From Portulaca oleracea (taxonomy: Eukaryota; Streptophyta; Magnoliopsida; Caryophyllales; Portulacaceae): DNA of 64,000 bases. The notes under the pieces are model-generated. The model was not told the DNA's origin. It made no database searches and saw only the letters and a list, made by a program, of their open reading frames with translations. The first letter of the stretch is position 1; every line of letters starts with the position of its first letter. The position numbers were made by a program, and so were the translations under genes. Positions 34,253-45,754 of the stretch are shown one piece after another. The DNA lies in assembly GCA_029582165.1 (NCBI GenBank), contig CM055876.1, positions 22,223,001-22,287,000 of the forward strand, written 5' to 3'.

Positions 34253-35075
34253 TGATGTATAATGAGACCAAGGATGATCAAATTATACAAAAGCTAAGGA
34301 TCTTTAAAAACCAAGATAAGAATCTTGCTTCTCAAAGTTCTTAAGGTGCGAAAATGGAATGAAAATGGATAGAAAAGATGGAAAGAACTATGGGAAATGG
34401 TTACCAAAATGTTGATGATGGATGAAATGGATGGACGAACGAACGCTTGGATGAATGAACAACAATGGCGACTTGAAGCTTCTTGGAAGGATAAAGGCAC
34501 ACCACCTTCAAGAGACCTTCAATTCCTTCCTATCACCACCAAGGATGCCAACCTTGGATAGAAGAAGGGAGATAGTTTCGTTGTCCCTCAAGAGAAACGA
34601 GAAGACTAGCACAAAGCTAGAGAGAAAACAACAACATCATGTGTTTGTTTTGTATTTGATATTTGATTGAATGAATTACAAGGCACCCTAAGGGGTCTAT
34701 TTATACTAGTAGAGGCCCCCCTTAGGCGTGTTATATGCAAGAAACTACAACCATCTCGCTTACATCATCCTACACAAATGATTACATCATAAAGAAACTA
34801 ATGAACTAAGCTAGATTACAAATGATGATAACTTGCTCTATACTCAACCAAATTTAAAGATTCTTGTACCATTGGAAAGCTCTTGGAATGTAGATCATTT
34901 CACTCTAGGACACTTTCTTTGGTAGCTTCATGGTTCTTGAGTTAGAGAGCAAATCATCACTCCTTCATGATTAAGACCATTCGAATGTAGACCAAATGTG
35001 ATAGTTTCAAGCTCTTTGTCAATGTAGCTAAGTACTTGGCTTCCATGATGTAGGTTTGGAACCAAATCTACATCA
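34253..35075 (-). repeat. RetD LTR D1 (823 bp), shared
   Basis: On the minus strand it begins TGATGTAGATTTGG and ends TTATACATCA. The TATA box is at 34698-34705. Its 5' end is a 14-base inverted repeat with a two-base loop (35046-35059 with 35062-35075, one G-T pair). Protease coding sequence abuts it with no polypurine tract. Confidence 0.92.
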
Positions 35076-35519
35076 AGGTCTCCCAAGCAAAATATGACAA
35101 GCATCCATTGGAATTACATCACACCAAATAGAATCTTTGTAGTTTCTACCAATGGAAAGACTTACAAGTACACGATGAACTACTCGAATTCCCTTCCCAT
35201 GACTTAGCCATTGAATGGTGTAAGGGGATGGGTGTGGACTAACCTCCAATTGTAGTTTGTTCACCATGGTTGTAGAAGCGGCATTAGTGCAACTTCCTCC
35301 ATCAATGATTAGAGAACACACCTTGCCTTGAATAGTACATCTTGTGTGAAAGATGTTTTCCCTTTGTTCTAGCTCGTTTGGGACACAAGCAACACTTAAG
35401 GCCCTTCTTACTACTAGCATTTCTCCTTCATCGGCCTCCTCTACTTCCTCTTCCTCATTCACGTCAACTCCTTCTTCTTCTTCATGTTTATTTTCATGAT
35501 ACTCCGGTTCTACATACAA
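35073..35519 (-). pseudogene. RetD protease, fused to LTR
   Basis: An acidic stretch is followed by an aspartic protease (IIDGGSCTNAAS) and ends CHILLGRP exactly at the LTR start. RT, RNase H, integrase and the polypurine tract are deleted. Upstream, 35520-35640 keeps a CCHC knuckle and Pro-rich linker, interrupted by a stop near 35528. Most of capsid is gone. Confidence 0.9.
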
Positions 35520-35934
35520 AGCACTTTATTATTCTACCAAAGATACTACCCTTTTGTTAGGACACTCCGAAGCATAATGCCCTAAGCCTTGACAACGAAA
35601 ACACCTTGTTGGGGCTAGGGGTTTTGGGTCTTGGACGTGGGGTTTGGGGATGGATGGGGGTTATTTTTGTGGTGCTCTTGTGTTTGGTTGTTTTGTGGGG
35701 AATGTGGATTTTTGTGGTGGAATGTAGGGGCGTGAATTTTGTGGGGGTTTATGTGTGGTTTGGTACTTGGTCACGTTTTCTTGTTGAGTTCTTGTTGAGT
35801 TCTTGATGAGTTCTTGGAAGAACTTATGTGTGGCGTGAGAATGGTGGGATGGTGGGGGATGAATTGGTGAAAAGATTGTAAAAAGATGGTGCAAGAACTA
35901 AGAGAATCAATCTCCTAAGCTCTGATACCAATTT
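35520..35934 (-). pseudogene. RetD zinc knuckle, linker and leader, capsid deleted
   Basis: Reading leftwards from the LTR: primer-binding site (35919-35930), leader with repeated ttgagttctt words, then a jump near 35783 directly into the post-capsid linker. The knuckle ends at about 35560. Confidence 0.8.
35919..35930 (-). promoter_or_regulatory. Primer-binding site, RetD first copy
   Basis: TGGTATCAGAGC on the minus strand, four bases from LTR D2. Confidence 0.93.
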
Positions 35935-36758
35935 TGATGTATAATGCGATCAAAAGATCTCATTACACAAAAGGGTTTAGGATCTTTAAGAGCGAAGATG
36001 AAAATCTCCCTTCTCAAAGTTCTTAGGATTCGAAAATGGAATGGAAATGGATAGAAAAGATGGAAAGAACTATGAAAGATGATTACCAAATGAAAGTGAT
36101 TGATGAACGAATGAATGGACAATTGATAATGGCGATTTGAATGAACGATAATGGCGATTTGAAGCTTCTTGGAGGATATAGACACACCACCTTCAAGACC
36201 CTTCAATTCCTTCCTTTCACCACCAAGGATGCCAACCTTGGATAGAAGAAGGGGAGAAACTCGAAACTCCCTCAAGAGTTCGAAAACTAGCAATGCTAGA
36301 GAGAAAACAACAACATCAAGTGTTTGTTTGAATTTTGTATATTAATTGAATTGAATGTGATTACAAGGCACCCAAGGGGTCTATTCTTACTAATAGAGGA
36401 CCCCCCTTGGCGTGTAAATTTCAAGAAAAAGGAGTAAACTAGCTTCCATCATCTAATACAATAATGACATCATAAAGAAACAAGTGAACTAAGCTAGATT
36501 ACATTTGATGATAACTTTCTCTATACTTATCCAAATCTAAAGATTCTTGAACCATTGGAAAGCTCTTGAAAAGTAGATCATTTCACTCTAGGACACTTTC
36601 CTTGGTAGCTTCATGGTTCTTGAATTAGAGAACAACTCATCACTCCTCTATAGTTAGGACTATTCGAATGTGTACCATATGTGATAGTTTCAAGCTCCTT
36701 TTGAATTTAGCTAAGTGCTTGGCTTCCATGATGTAGGTTTGGGACCAAATCTACATCA
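35935..36758 (-). repeat. RetD LTR D2 (824 bp), 5' LTR
   Basis: It is colinear with D1. Its minus-strand 5' terminus (catca at 36754-36758) abuts 18S rDNA sequence, so a flanking target duplication cannot be checked. Confidence 0.92.
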
Positions 36759-36828
36759 TGCGTCGCCGGCGCAAAGGCCGTGTGATCCGTCGAGTTATCA
36801 TGAATCATCAGAGCAACGGGCAAAGCCC
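36758..36828 (-). rRNA. 18S rRNA gene fragment, about 70 bp, filler
   Basis: The reverse complement reads as plant 18S rRNA from the 5' third: TTGCTCTGATGATTCATGAT, then AACTCGACGGATCACACGG and GCGCCGGCGACGCAT. I recognise this from the conserved rRNA sequence; two bases appear to differ (GGATCACACGG; TTTGCGCC). It sits between the RetD LTR end and a truncated RetC LTR, with short overlaps (at; aagccca) at both joins. It is not functional. Confidence 0.87.
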
Positions 36829-38488
36829 ATAAAGGAGAACTGCTTAACCTAGGTCTCACCTTTGGGGACCATAGGTTCATGGAAGGAAATGGAGGCTCAC
36901 ATAGCCTTGGGACCACCTTCGGAGACCCAAGATTCATAGAGGATGATGGGAATCCCATGTCCTCCAAGTCCACAACTAAAGGCCCAAGTTGAACTTCACA
37001 GTTTGGACCATTTCAAGATGAAGTTCACATTTCTTATCATTTTAAGATGAATTTCACATTTCTGACCATTTCAAGATGAAGTTCACATTTCTGATCATTT
37101 TGAGATGAATTTCACATTTCTGACCATTTCAAGATGAGGTTCACATTTCTGATCATTTTGAGATGAACTTCACATTTCTGACCATTTCAAGAAGAAGTTC
37201 ACAGTTTGGCCTTTTGATGTATTTCTTTACATTTCTAGGGTTTTATTTACATTTCCAGTTGTGTGAGGTGCCAAGTAATATATATATAAACTTGGACACC
37301 AAGTCGTAGGAGTCTAGATTAATCTAGAATAGTGTAGAATGTTCTAGAATGATCTAGAAATGTGTGTGTGTGTGTGATACGCGTGTGGTGTGCTAGACTA
37401 GGCACCAAGCTATGTAGTCCTAGATAAGGTTGGCTTATTTTGTAACTAATCCATCTTGGATTAGGAAAGCCAAGTCCTAAAAGGATTATTATCTCTTGTA
37501 ACCAACTCCCCTTAGGATAAGGAGTCCTAATCCAAGGAGGAGATGGAGTAGATGGCATCTAGTATTAGGAGTCCTTGGCTTGCATGCCAAGTAATAGAGT
37601 CCTAGTAGGAGAAGATGGCTTGCACGCCAATCTTGAGAGTCCTAGGAGGTTTAGGACTTTAGTAGTATAAATAGCTAGGCTTGTAGCCTCTCAAAGGCAC
37701 CCAACTTTGAATTATGAAAATAGTTAAGCTTTTAGCTTTCTCTCGAGTGTTTGGATAAACTCTCACCCCTTTCTTCTATTGTATCTTGGCATGGCACCCA
37801 AGTGGTTAGGAAGAGCTTGATCCTAGGTTGCGGTCTAGATCAAGTTAGCCCTACGTTGTCTTTCTTGTGGATTCAAGTTAGAAACCTAGAACTATCCGTT
37901 CTTATCTTTCTGTCAATACAGTTAAGATAATTACTCCGTTTATCTTTCTATCAATATAGTTAAGATAAATCTTTCTCTTCGTTTTCTTTCTTTCTTGTTT
38001 GATTAAATCAAAATCCAAAAACAAGTCTTTTCTTTTCACAAAAACCAAAAAACCCAAAAATATCTTAGTTCTCTCTTCCTCTCAATCTCACGCCACTCTC
38101 TCTCAAAATCTCTCTCATGCATTCATCCTCTCTTTCCCTCTCCCAAAACGTCTCCTCCAATTTCTCTCTCAAACCCTAATCTCTCCCTCACTCTTACTCT
38201 CTCAAACATCCTTCTCTCAAATCTCTCATCCATACTCTCTCCTCCCTCACAAAAGACCTCATGTCAATCCCAAAGTCCTCCCATATTTTCCATCCATCTC
38301 TCCTCTCTCAAACTCCACAAAGATCTCATCTTTCTCCATCTCAGTTCTCTCCAAGACTCCATCTTTCCCTCATGAAGCACCCTACTTTTTACCCTAATTC
38401 ACTTGAAGCGTCCCATGTTAAGATTGGTTGCACGTCTCCCTTGATGTGTAATTGATCAAGATACAATCTTTGATCCCATTATACATCA
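36823..38488 (+). repeat. RetC LTR 0, 5'-truncated
   Basis: It lacks about the first 35 bases of the RetC LTR and otherwise runs to the end ATACATCA. It contains the 29-bp tandem repeats (37008-37210), a GT run, a TATAAATA box near 37668 and a CT-rich 3' third. Its variants (tcaatcccaaag; cacgtctccc) match LTR 7. Confidence 0.92.
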
Positions 38489-38494
38489 TAATTT

Positions 38495-38506
38495 TGGTAT
38501 CAGAGC
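38495..38506 (+). promoter_or_regulatory. Primer-binding site, RetC unit 1
   Basis: TGGTATCAGAGC, six bases after the LTR end; RetC has a longer spacer than RetA. Confidence 0.92.
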
Positions 38507-38601
38507 TCTAGGTTGTTTCGAGTGCAACCCTAGCCCCACAAAATATCCCAAACACAATCCTCTCCATACCTGAATCACAAATACCCCAACCGTCCATCAC
38601 C

Positions 38602-38880
38602 ATGGCTCACGAGATGTTCCTTATGAGGAGAGTTCTTAGTAACTCAATTATTTCTGAACATCAACAACAACGAGAGGCCATCTTTCAATCTCGTTGCACA
38701 ATCAAGGGAAAAGTTTGTTCGTTGATCATTGATGGTGGAAGCAAAGACTAATGTGGCATCAACTACTATGGTGGACAAACTTCAGCTGGGAACGAGTCCC
38801 CATCCAAAGCCCTACACCATCCAGTGGCTCAAACAGGGTGAAGATCTACAAGTGACTCAAAGATGTTTGACCTAGTTTAT
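38602..38880 (+). pseudogene. RetC unit 1 protease, frameshifted
   Basis: The ATG is in the context caccATGG. The frame begins MAHEMFLMRRVLSNSIISEH and shifts inside the active-site loop (ggaagcaaagactaat, against ggaagcagcactaat). Confidence 0.88.
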
Positions 38881-38893
38881 TTGACAGAGTGTG

Positions 38894-39685
38894 ATGCACG
38901 GAAGAGCTAATACCTACACTCTTGTGATGAACAACAAGAGAATAACCCTACCTCCACTCCAAGTAACCCAACCGTCCCCACCTAAGGAAGATGATCCAAA
39001 CCCCATCACTTCTATGACCACTGAACGCCCTAAGTTTAGTGAGCATAAGGAGATCACTCCCTTAGACCCAAACACAAACCCTAGCCACAAAGAGCCAACC
39101 AATGATGAAGAACCTAGTCACGAAAACCCTCCTCTCGTCACCCCTTTTAGAGAACAACACCCTCATGTGTTCCTAGACGAGAGACTACCCCAACGTGAAG
39201 TCCAAACTGATCCCATTCCTAGATCAGTTGTGCATCATGAACCAACAACTCACGTGAACCCTAGTGACACTCAAGAGGTTCAAGGGCAAGATGAAGATCT
39301 TCAAGCAAAAGGTATGATTAGGGAAAGTCTCAGTCCATGCGCCATCCCTACCATTTTGGTCCCAAAGGAAGGAAGCCAAAGTCTGTGCACCAACAAGGTT
39401 ACTACCAAGTACAGGTCTCCAAGAAGTGAAGATCTAGTGGGTGAGCTACTTGGCATCCACGACATCCCAAAGGTCAATCCAAGAAGTGGGTCCTGCCATG
39501 CTCAAATTCAAGAAGGGGACACTGCTGTCAAAACCAAAGGAGGTCTCTATGAATTGTTAGTCACACCTTGTGGTCTAACTAACGCTCTCATTACTGTTAT
39601 GAGACTAATGAATCAGGTTTTGAAGCCCCTTATTATTAGCAAGTGTATTGTTATCAACTTCACAGTTTTGACCATTTCAAGATGA
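38894..39685 (+). pseudogene. RetC unit 1 RT, N-terminal part
   Basis: It holds the Pro-rich linker and RT fingers up to KPLIISKCIVI. A deletion at 39656 then removes the rest of pol and the LTR front, so the YFDD box is lost and the frame ends in LTR repeats. Confidence 0.88.
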
Positions 39686-40424
39686 AGTTTACATTTCTGA
39701 TCATTTTAAGATGAATTTCACATTTCTGACCATTTCAAGATGAAGTTCACATTTCTGATCATTTTGAGATGAATTTCACATTTCTGACCATTTCAAGATG
39801 AAGTTCACATTTCTGATCATTTTGAGATGAACTTCACATTTCTGACCATTTCAAGAAGAAGTTCACAGTTTTGGCCTTTCGATGTATTTCTTTACATTTC
39901 TAGGGTTTTATTTACATTTCCAGTTGTGTGAGGTGCCAAGTAATATATATAAACTTGGACACCAAGTCGTAGGAGTCTAGATTAATCTAGAATAGTGTAG
40001 AATATTCTCTCTTCCTCTCAATCTCACGCCACTCTCTCTCAAAATCTCTCTCATGCATTCATCCTCTCTTTCCCTCTCCCAAAACGTCTCCTCCAATTTC
40101 TCTCTCAAACCCTAATCTCTCCCTCACTCTTACTCTCTCAAACATCCTTCTCTCAAATCTCTCATCCATTCTCTGTCCTCCCTCACAAAAGACCTCATGT
40201 CAATCCCAAAGTCCTCCCATATTTTCCATCCATCTCTCCTCTCTCAAACTCCACAAAGATCTCATCTTTCTCCATCTCAGTTCTCAACAAGACTCCGTCT
40301 TTCCCTCATTAAGCGCCTTACCTTTTACCCTGATTCACTTGAAGCGTCCCATGTTGAGATTGGTTGCACGTCTCCCTTGATGTGTAATTGATCAAGATAC
40401 AATCTTTGATCCCATTATACATCA
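39657..40424 (+). repeat. RetC LTR 1, doubly deleted
   Basis: The first about 250 bases are missing. A second deletion at about 40010 removes roughly 720 bases, including the TATA region. The 29-bp repeats (39671-39873) and the CT-rich end remain. Private variants match LTR 8 (ccattctctgtcc; gaagtttacatt). Confidence 0.9.
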
Positions 40425-40430
40425 TAATTT

Positions 40431-40442
40431 TGGTATCAGAGC
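40431..40442 (+). promoter_or_regulatory. Primer-binding site, RetC unit 2
   Basis: TGGTATCAGAGC, six bases after the LTR end. Confidence 0.92.
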
Positions 40443-40536
40443 TCTAGCTTTTTTGAATGCAACCCTAGCCCCACAAAACATCCCAAACACAATCCTCTCC
40501 ATACCTGAATCACAAATACCCCAACCGTCCATCACC

Positions 40537-40818
40537 ATGGCTCACGAGATGTTCCTTATGAGGAGAGTTCTTAGTAACTCAATTGTTTCTGAACATCAAC
40601 AACAACGAGAGGCCATCTTTCAATCTCGTTGCACAATCAAGGGAAAACTTTGTTCGTTGATCATTGATGGTGGAAGCAGCACTAATGTGGCATCAACTAC
40701 TATGGTGGACAAACTTCAGCTGGAAACGAGTCTCCATCCAAAGCCCTACACCATCCAGTGGCTCAATCAGGGTGAAGATCTACAAGTGACTCAAAGATGT
40801 TTGACCATGGTTATTTGA
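40537..40818 (+). CDS. RetC unit 2 protease-only frame
   Basis: A 93-residue aspartic protease follows the 100-base leader directly, so gag is absent. Its active-site motif is IIDGGSSTNVAS. The start at 40537 matches all other units; an in-frame ATG at 40453 also exists only here. It ends MVI before a stop that separates it from RT. Confidence 0.82.
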   Translation: MAHEMFLMRRVLSNSIVSEHQQQREAIFQSRCTIKGKLCSLIIDGGSSTNVASTTMVDKLQLETSLHPKPYTIQWLNQGEDLQVTQRCLTMVI

Positions 40819-40828
40819 CAGGAGTGTG

Positions 40829-41221
40829 ATGCACAACGGAAGAGCTAATACCTACACTCTTGTGATGAACAACAAGAGAATAACCCTAACTCCACTCCAA
40901 ATAACCCAACCGTCCCCACCTAAGGAAGATGATCCAAACCTCATCACTTCAATGACCACTGAACGCCCTAAGTTTAGTGAGCATAAGGAGATCACTCCCT
41001 TAGTCCCAAACACAAACCCTAGCCACAAAGAGCCTACCAATGATGAAGAACCTTGTCACGGAAACCCTCCTCTCGTCACCCCTTTTAGAGAACAACACCC
41101 TCATGTTGTGCATCATGAACCAACAACTCACGTGAACCCTAGTGACACTCTAGAGGTTCAAGGGCAAGATGAAGATCTTCAAGCAAAAGGTATGATTAGG
41201 GAAAGTCTCAAATTCACGTGA
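40829..41221 (+). pseudogene. RetC unit 2 linker, internally deleted
   Basis: It is the same Pro-rich linker as other units but lacks about 80 bases near 41105 (FLDERLPQREVQ in sisters). It is shifted by another loss near 41212. Confidence 0.85.
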
Positions 41222-41227
41222 ACCCTT

Positions 41228-42412
41228 TTGGTCCCAAAGGAAGGAAGCCAAAGTCTGTGCACCAACAAGGTTACTACCAAGTACAAGTTTCCTAGAAGTG
41301 AAGATCTAGTGGGTGAGCTACTTGGCATCCACGACATCCCAAAGGTCAATCCAAGAAGTGGGTCCTGCCATGCTCAAATTCAAGAAGGGGACACTGCTGT
41401 CAAAACCAAAGGAGGTCTCTATGAATGGTTAGTCACACCTTGTGGTCTAACTAATGCTCTCATTACTGTTATGAGACTAATGAATCAGGTTTTGAAGCCC
41501 CTTATTATTAGCAAGTGTATTGTTATCTACTTTGATGATATACTTGTGAATAGCAAGAGTGAGAAAGGTCACATCTTTCACCTCCAATATGTTTTGGGAA
41601 CCTTAGCTCACATGAATATACATCATAATCCACCCAAGTATGGCGTCTTCATCAACAACATAGTCTCTCTTGGCTATGCTCTTTCGCCTGAAGTGCTCAA
41701 GGTTGATGAAGAAAGAGTCAAAGCTATCAAGGAGTGGTCCACCCTAACTAGAACTCATGATGATCGAAGCTTCCCCGGCTTGGCCTCTCTCTATAGGAGA
41801 TATGTGAAGAATTTCAATACTATTTTATCTCCTATGACCGAGCTATGGAAATCCAAGGAGTTCTCATGGACTCAAGCTACCCAGCAAGCACTTGAATTCA
41901 TCAACAATAAACTCTGCACCGCACCAGTCCCAGTCCTACCAAGCTTTGATAAGAAGTTTGAGGTTGAGTGTGATGCTTCTGGAGTTGATGTTGGAGCAGT
42001 TCAACTTGTTCTATCACAAGAGGGCCGCCCCAAAATTCATTACATGAAGAAGTTTGGTGATCCTAGATTCATGGAAGATAATAGAGGCCAGCCTGGCTCA
42101 TCCAACAAAGAGGACTCATTCCTCCCATCAATTTTGAGGACAAACTTTTTCCAACAAGGGGGGTATGATGTATTTTGGCCCACGCCAAAAACATCAGAAG
42201 AAGCCCATAAAGGAGAACTACTTAACCTAGGTCTCACCTTTGGGGACCTTAGGTTCATGGAAGGAAATGGTGGCTCACATAGCCTTGGGATCACCTTCGG
42301 AGACCCAAGATTCATAGAGGATGATGGGAATCCCATGTCCTCCAAGTCTACAACTAAAGGCCCAAGTACAAAGCCCAAGTTGAACTTCACAGTTTGGACC
42401 ATTTCAGGATGA
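41228..42412 (+). pseudogene. RetC unit 2 RT-RNase H start, open deep into LTR
   Basis: RT holds YFDDILVNS but has PKVNPRSGSCHAQI where RetB has [12 protein letters not shown], so the motif A Asp is Asn. RNase H begins (CDASGVDVGAV) and breaks off at SQEGRPKIHYM, skipping the rest of RNase H and all integrase. The tail LRTNFFQQGGYDV crosses the polypurine tract. This unit lacks the stop that others have 30 bases into the LTR, so the frame reads 247 bases of LTR, with repeats of the type FGDPRFMED. No ATG opens this frame. Confidence 0.85.
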
Positions 42413-43256
42413 AGTTCACATTTCTGATCATTTTAAGATGAATTTCACATTTCTGACCATTTCAAGATGAAGTTCACATTTCTGATCATTTTGAGATGAA
42501 TTTCACATTTCTGACCATTTCAAGATGAAGTTCACATTTCTGATCATTTTGAGATGAACTTCACATTTTTGACCATTTCAAGAAGAAGTTCACAGTTTTG
42601 GCCTTTTGATGTATTTCTTTACATTTCTAGGGTTTTATTTACATTTCCAGTTGTGTGAGGTGCCAAGTAATATATATAAACTTGGACACCAAGTCGTAGG
42701 AGTCTAGATTAATCTAGAATAGTGTAGAATGTTCTAGAATGATCTATAAATGTGTATGTGTGTGTGATAGGCGTGTGGTGTGCTAGACTAGGCACCAAGC
42801 TATGTAGTCCTAGATAAGGTTGGCTTATTTTGTAACTAATCCATCTTGGATTAGGAAAGCCAAGTCCTAAAAGGATTATTATCTCTTGTAACCAACTCCC
42901 CTTAGGATAAGGAGTCCTAATCCAAGGAGGAGATGGAGTAGATGGCGTCTAGTATTAGGAGTCCTTGGCTTGCATGCCAAGTAATAGAGTCCTAGTAGGA
43001 GAAGATGGCTTGCACGCCAATCTTGAGAGTCCTAGGAGGTTTAGGACTTTAGTAGTATAAATAGCTAGGCTTGTAGCCTCTCAAAGGCACCCAACTTTGA
43101 ATTATGAAAATAGTTAAGCTTTTAGCTTTCTCTCGAGTGTTTGGATAAACTCTCTCCCCCTTTCTTCTATTGTATCTTGGCATGGCACCCAAGTGGTTAG
43201 GAAGAGCTTGATCCTAGGTTGTGGTCTAGATCAAGTTATCCCTACGTTGTCTTTCT
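42166..43256 (+). repeat. RetC LTR 2, 3'-truncated
   Basis: It starts TGATGTATTTTGGC after a polypurine tract and keeps acatcag in the terminal hairpin. It holds 29-bp repeats (42398-42600), a GT run and a TATA box near 43056. It stops at ctacgttgtctttct and joins RT sequence; the CT-rich end, primer-binding site and protease of the next unit are deleted. Confidence 0.92.
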
Positions 43257-43262
43257 ACTGTT

Positions 43263-43988
43263 ATGAGACTAATGAATCAGGTTTTGAAGCCCCTTATTAT
43301 TAGCAAGTGTATTGTTATCTACTTTGATGATATACTTGTGAATAGCAAGAGTGAGAAAGGTCACATCTTTCACCTCCAATATGTTTTGGGGACCTTAGCT
43401 CACATGAATCTACATCATAATCCACCCAAGTATGGCGTCTTCATCAACAACATAGTCTCTCTTGGCTATGGTCTTTCGCCTGTAGTGCTCAAGGTTGATG
43501 AAGAAAGAGTCAAAGCTATCAAGGAGTGGTCTACCCTAACTAGAACTCATGATGATCAAAGCTTCCCCGGCTTTGCCTCTCTCTATAGGAGATATGTGAA
43601 GAATTTCAATACTATTTTATCTCCTATGACCGAGCTATGGAAATCCAAGGAGTTCTCATGGACTCATGCTACCCAGCAAGCACTTGAATTCATCAACAGT
43701 AAACTCTGCACCGCACCAGTCCTAGTCCTACCAAGCTTTGATAAGAAGTTTGAGGTTGAGTGTGATGCTTCTGGAGTTGATGTTGGAGCAGTTCAACTTG
43801 TTCTATCACAAGAGGGCCGCCCCAAAATTCATTACATGAAGAAGTTTGGTGATCCTAGATTCATGGAAGATAATAGAGGCCAGCCCGGCTCAACCAACAA
43901 AGAGGTCTCATTCCTCTCATCAATTTTGAGGACAAACTTTTTCCAACAAGGGGGGAATGATGTATTTTGGCCCACGCCAAAAACATAA
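43263..43988 (+). pseudogene. RetC unit 3 RT-RNase H fragment
   Basis: It begins at MRLMNQVLKPL, just after the deletion, and includes YFDDILVNS, the thumb, CDASGVDVGAV and the tail into LTR 3. The N-terminal third of RT is absent. Confidence 0.88.
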
Positions 43989-45641
43989 GAAGAAGCCCAT
44001 GAAGGAGAACTGCTTAACCTAGGTCTCACCTTTGGGGACCATAGGTTCATGGAAGGAAATGGAGGCTCACATAGCCTTGGGATCACCTTCGGAGACCCAA
44101 GATTCATAGAGGATGATGGGAATCCCATGTCCTCCAAGTCCACAACTAAAGGCGCAAGTACAAAGCCCAAGTTGAACTTCACAGTTTGGACCATTTCAAG
44201 ATGAAGTTCACATTTCTGATCATTTTAAGATGAATTTCACATTTCTGACCATTTCAAGATGAAGTTCACATTTCTGATCATTTTGAGATGAATTTCACAT
44301 TTCTAACCATTTCAAGATGAAGTTCACATGTCTTATCATTTTGAGATGAACTTCACATTTCTGACCATTTGAAGAAGAACTTCACATTTCTAGGGTTTTA
44401 TTTACATTTCCAGTTGTGTGAGGTGCCAAGTAATATATATAAACTTGGGCACCAAGTCGTAGGAGTCTAAATTAATCTAGAATAGTGTAGAATGTTCTAC
44501 AATGATCTAGAAATGTGTGTATGTGTGTGATAGGCGTGTGGTGTGCTAGACTAGGCACCAAGCTTTGTAGTCCTAGATAAGGTTGGCTTATTTTGTAACT
44601 AATACATCTTGGATTAGGAAAGCCAAGTCCTAAAAGGATTATTATCTCTTGTAACCAACTCCCCTTAGGATAAGGAGTCCTAATCCAAGGAGGAGATGGA
44701 GTAGATGGCGTCTAGTATTAGGAGTCCTTGGCTTGCATGCCAAGTAATAGAGTCCAAGTAGGAGAAGATGGCTTGCACGCCAATCTTGAGAGTCCTAGGA
44801 GGTTTAGGACTTTAGTAGTATAAATAGCTAGGCTTGTAGCCTCTCAAAGGCACCCAACTTTGAATTATGAAAATAGTTAAGCTTTTAGCTTTCTCTCGAG
44901 TGTTTGGATAAACTCTCACCCCTTTCTTCTATTGTATCTTGGCATGACACCCAAGTGGTTAGGAAGAGCTTGATCCTAAGTTGCGGTCTAGATCAAGTTA
45001 GCCCTACGTTGTCTTTCTTGTGGATTCAAGTTAGAAACCTAGAACTATCCGTTCTTATCTTTCTGTCAATACAGTTAAGATAATTACTCCGTTTATCTTT
45101 CTATCAATATAGTTAAGATAAATCTTTCTCTTCCTTTTCTTTCTTTCTTGTTTGATTAAATCAAAATCCAAAAACAAGTCTTTTCTTTTCACAAAAACCA
45201 AAAAAGCCAAAAATATCTTAGTTCTCTCTTCCTCTCAATCTCACGCCACTCTCTCTCAAAATCTCTCTCATGCATTCATCCTCTCTTTCCCTCTCCCAAA
45301 ACGTCTCCTCCAATTTTTCTCTCAAACCCTAATCTCTCCCTCACTCTTACTCTCTCAAACATCCTTCTCTCAAATCTCTCATCCATACTCTCTCCTCCCT
45401 CACAAAAGACCTCATGTCAATTCCAAAGTCCTCCCATATTTTCCATCCATCTCTCCTCTCTCAAACTCCACAAAGATCTCATCTTTCTCCATCTCAGTTC
45501 TCTCCAAGACTCCATCTTTCCCTCATGAAGCACCCTACCTTTTACCCTAATTCACTTGAAGCGTCCCATGTTGAGATTGGTTGCACGTCGCCCTTGATGT
45601 GTAATTGATTAAGATACAATCTTTGATCCCATTATACATCA
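43958..45641 (+). repeat. RetC LTR 3 (1684 bp)
   Basis: The TATA box is at 44819-44826. The 29-bp repeats start at 44190, and the last unit is shortened by a deletion near 44385. The CT-rich 3' third contains a 132-codon open stretch (45152-45550) with no recognisable domain, which I take as chance. Confidence 0.93.
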
Positions 45642-45647
45642 TAATTT

Positions 45648-45659
45648 TGGTATCAGAGC
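45648..45659 (+). promoter_or_regulatory. Primer-binding site, RetC unit 4
   Basis: TGGTATCAGAGC, six bases after the LTR end. Confidence 0.92.
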
Positions 45660-45754
45660 TCTAGGTTGTTTCGAGTGCAACCCTAGCCCCACAAAACATC
45701 CCAAACACAATCCTCTCAATACCTGAATCACAAATACCCCAACCGTCCATCACT

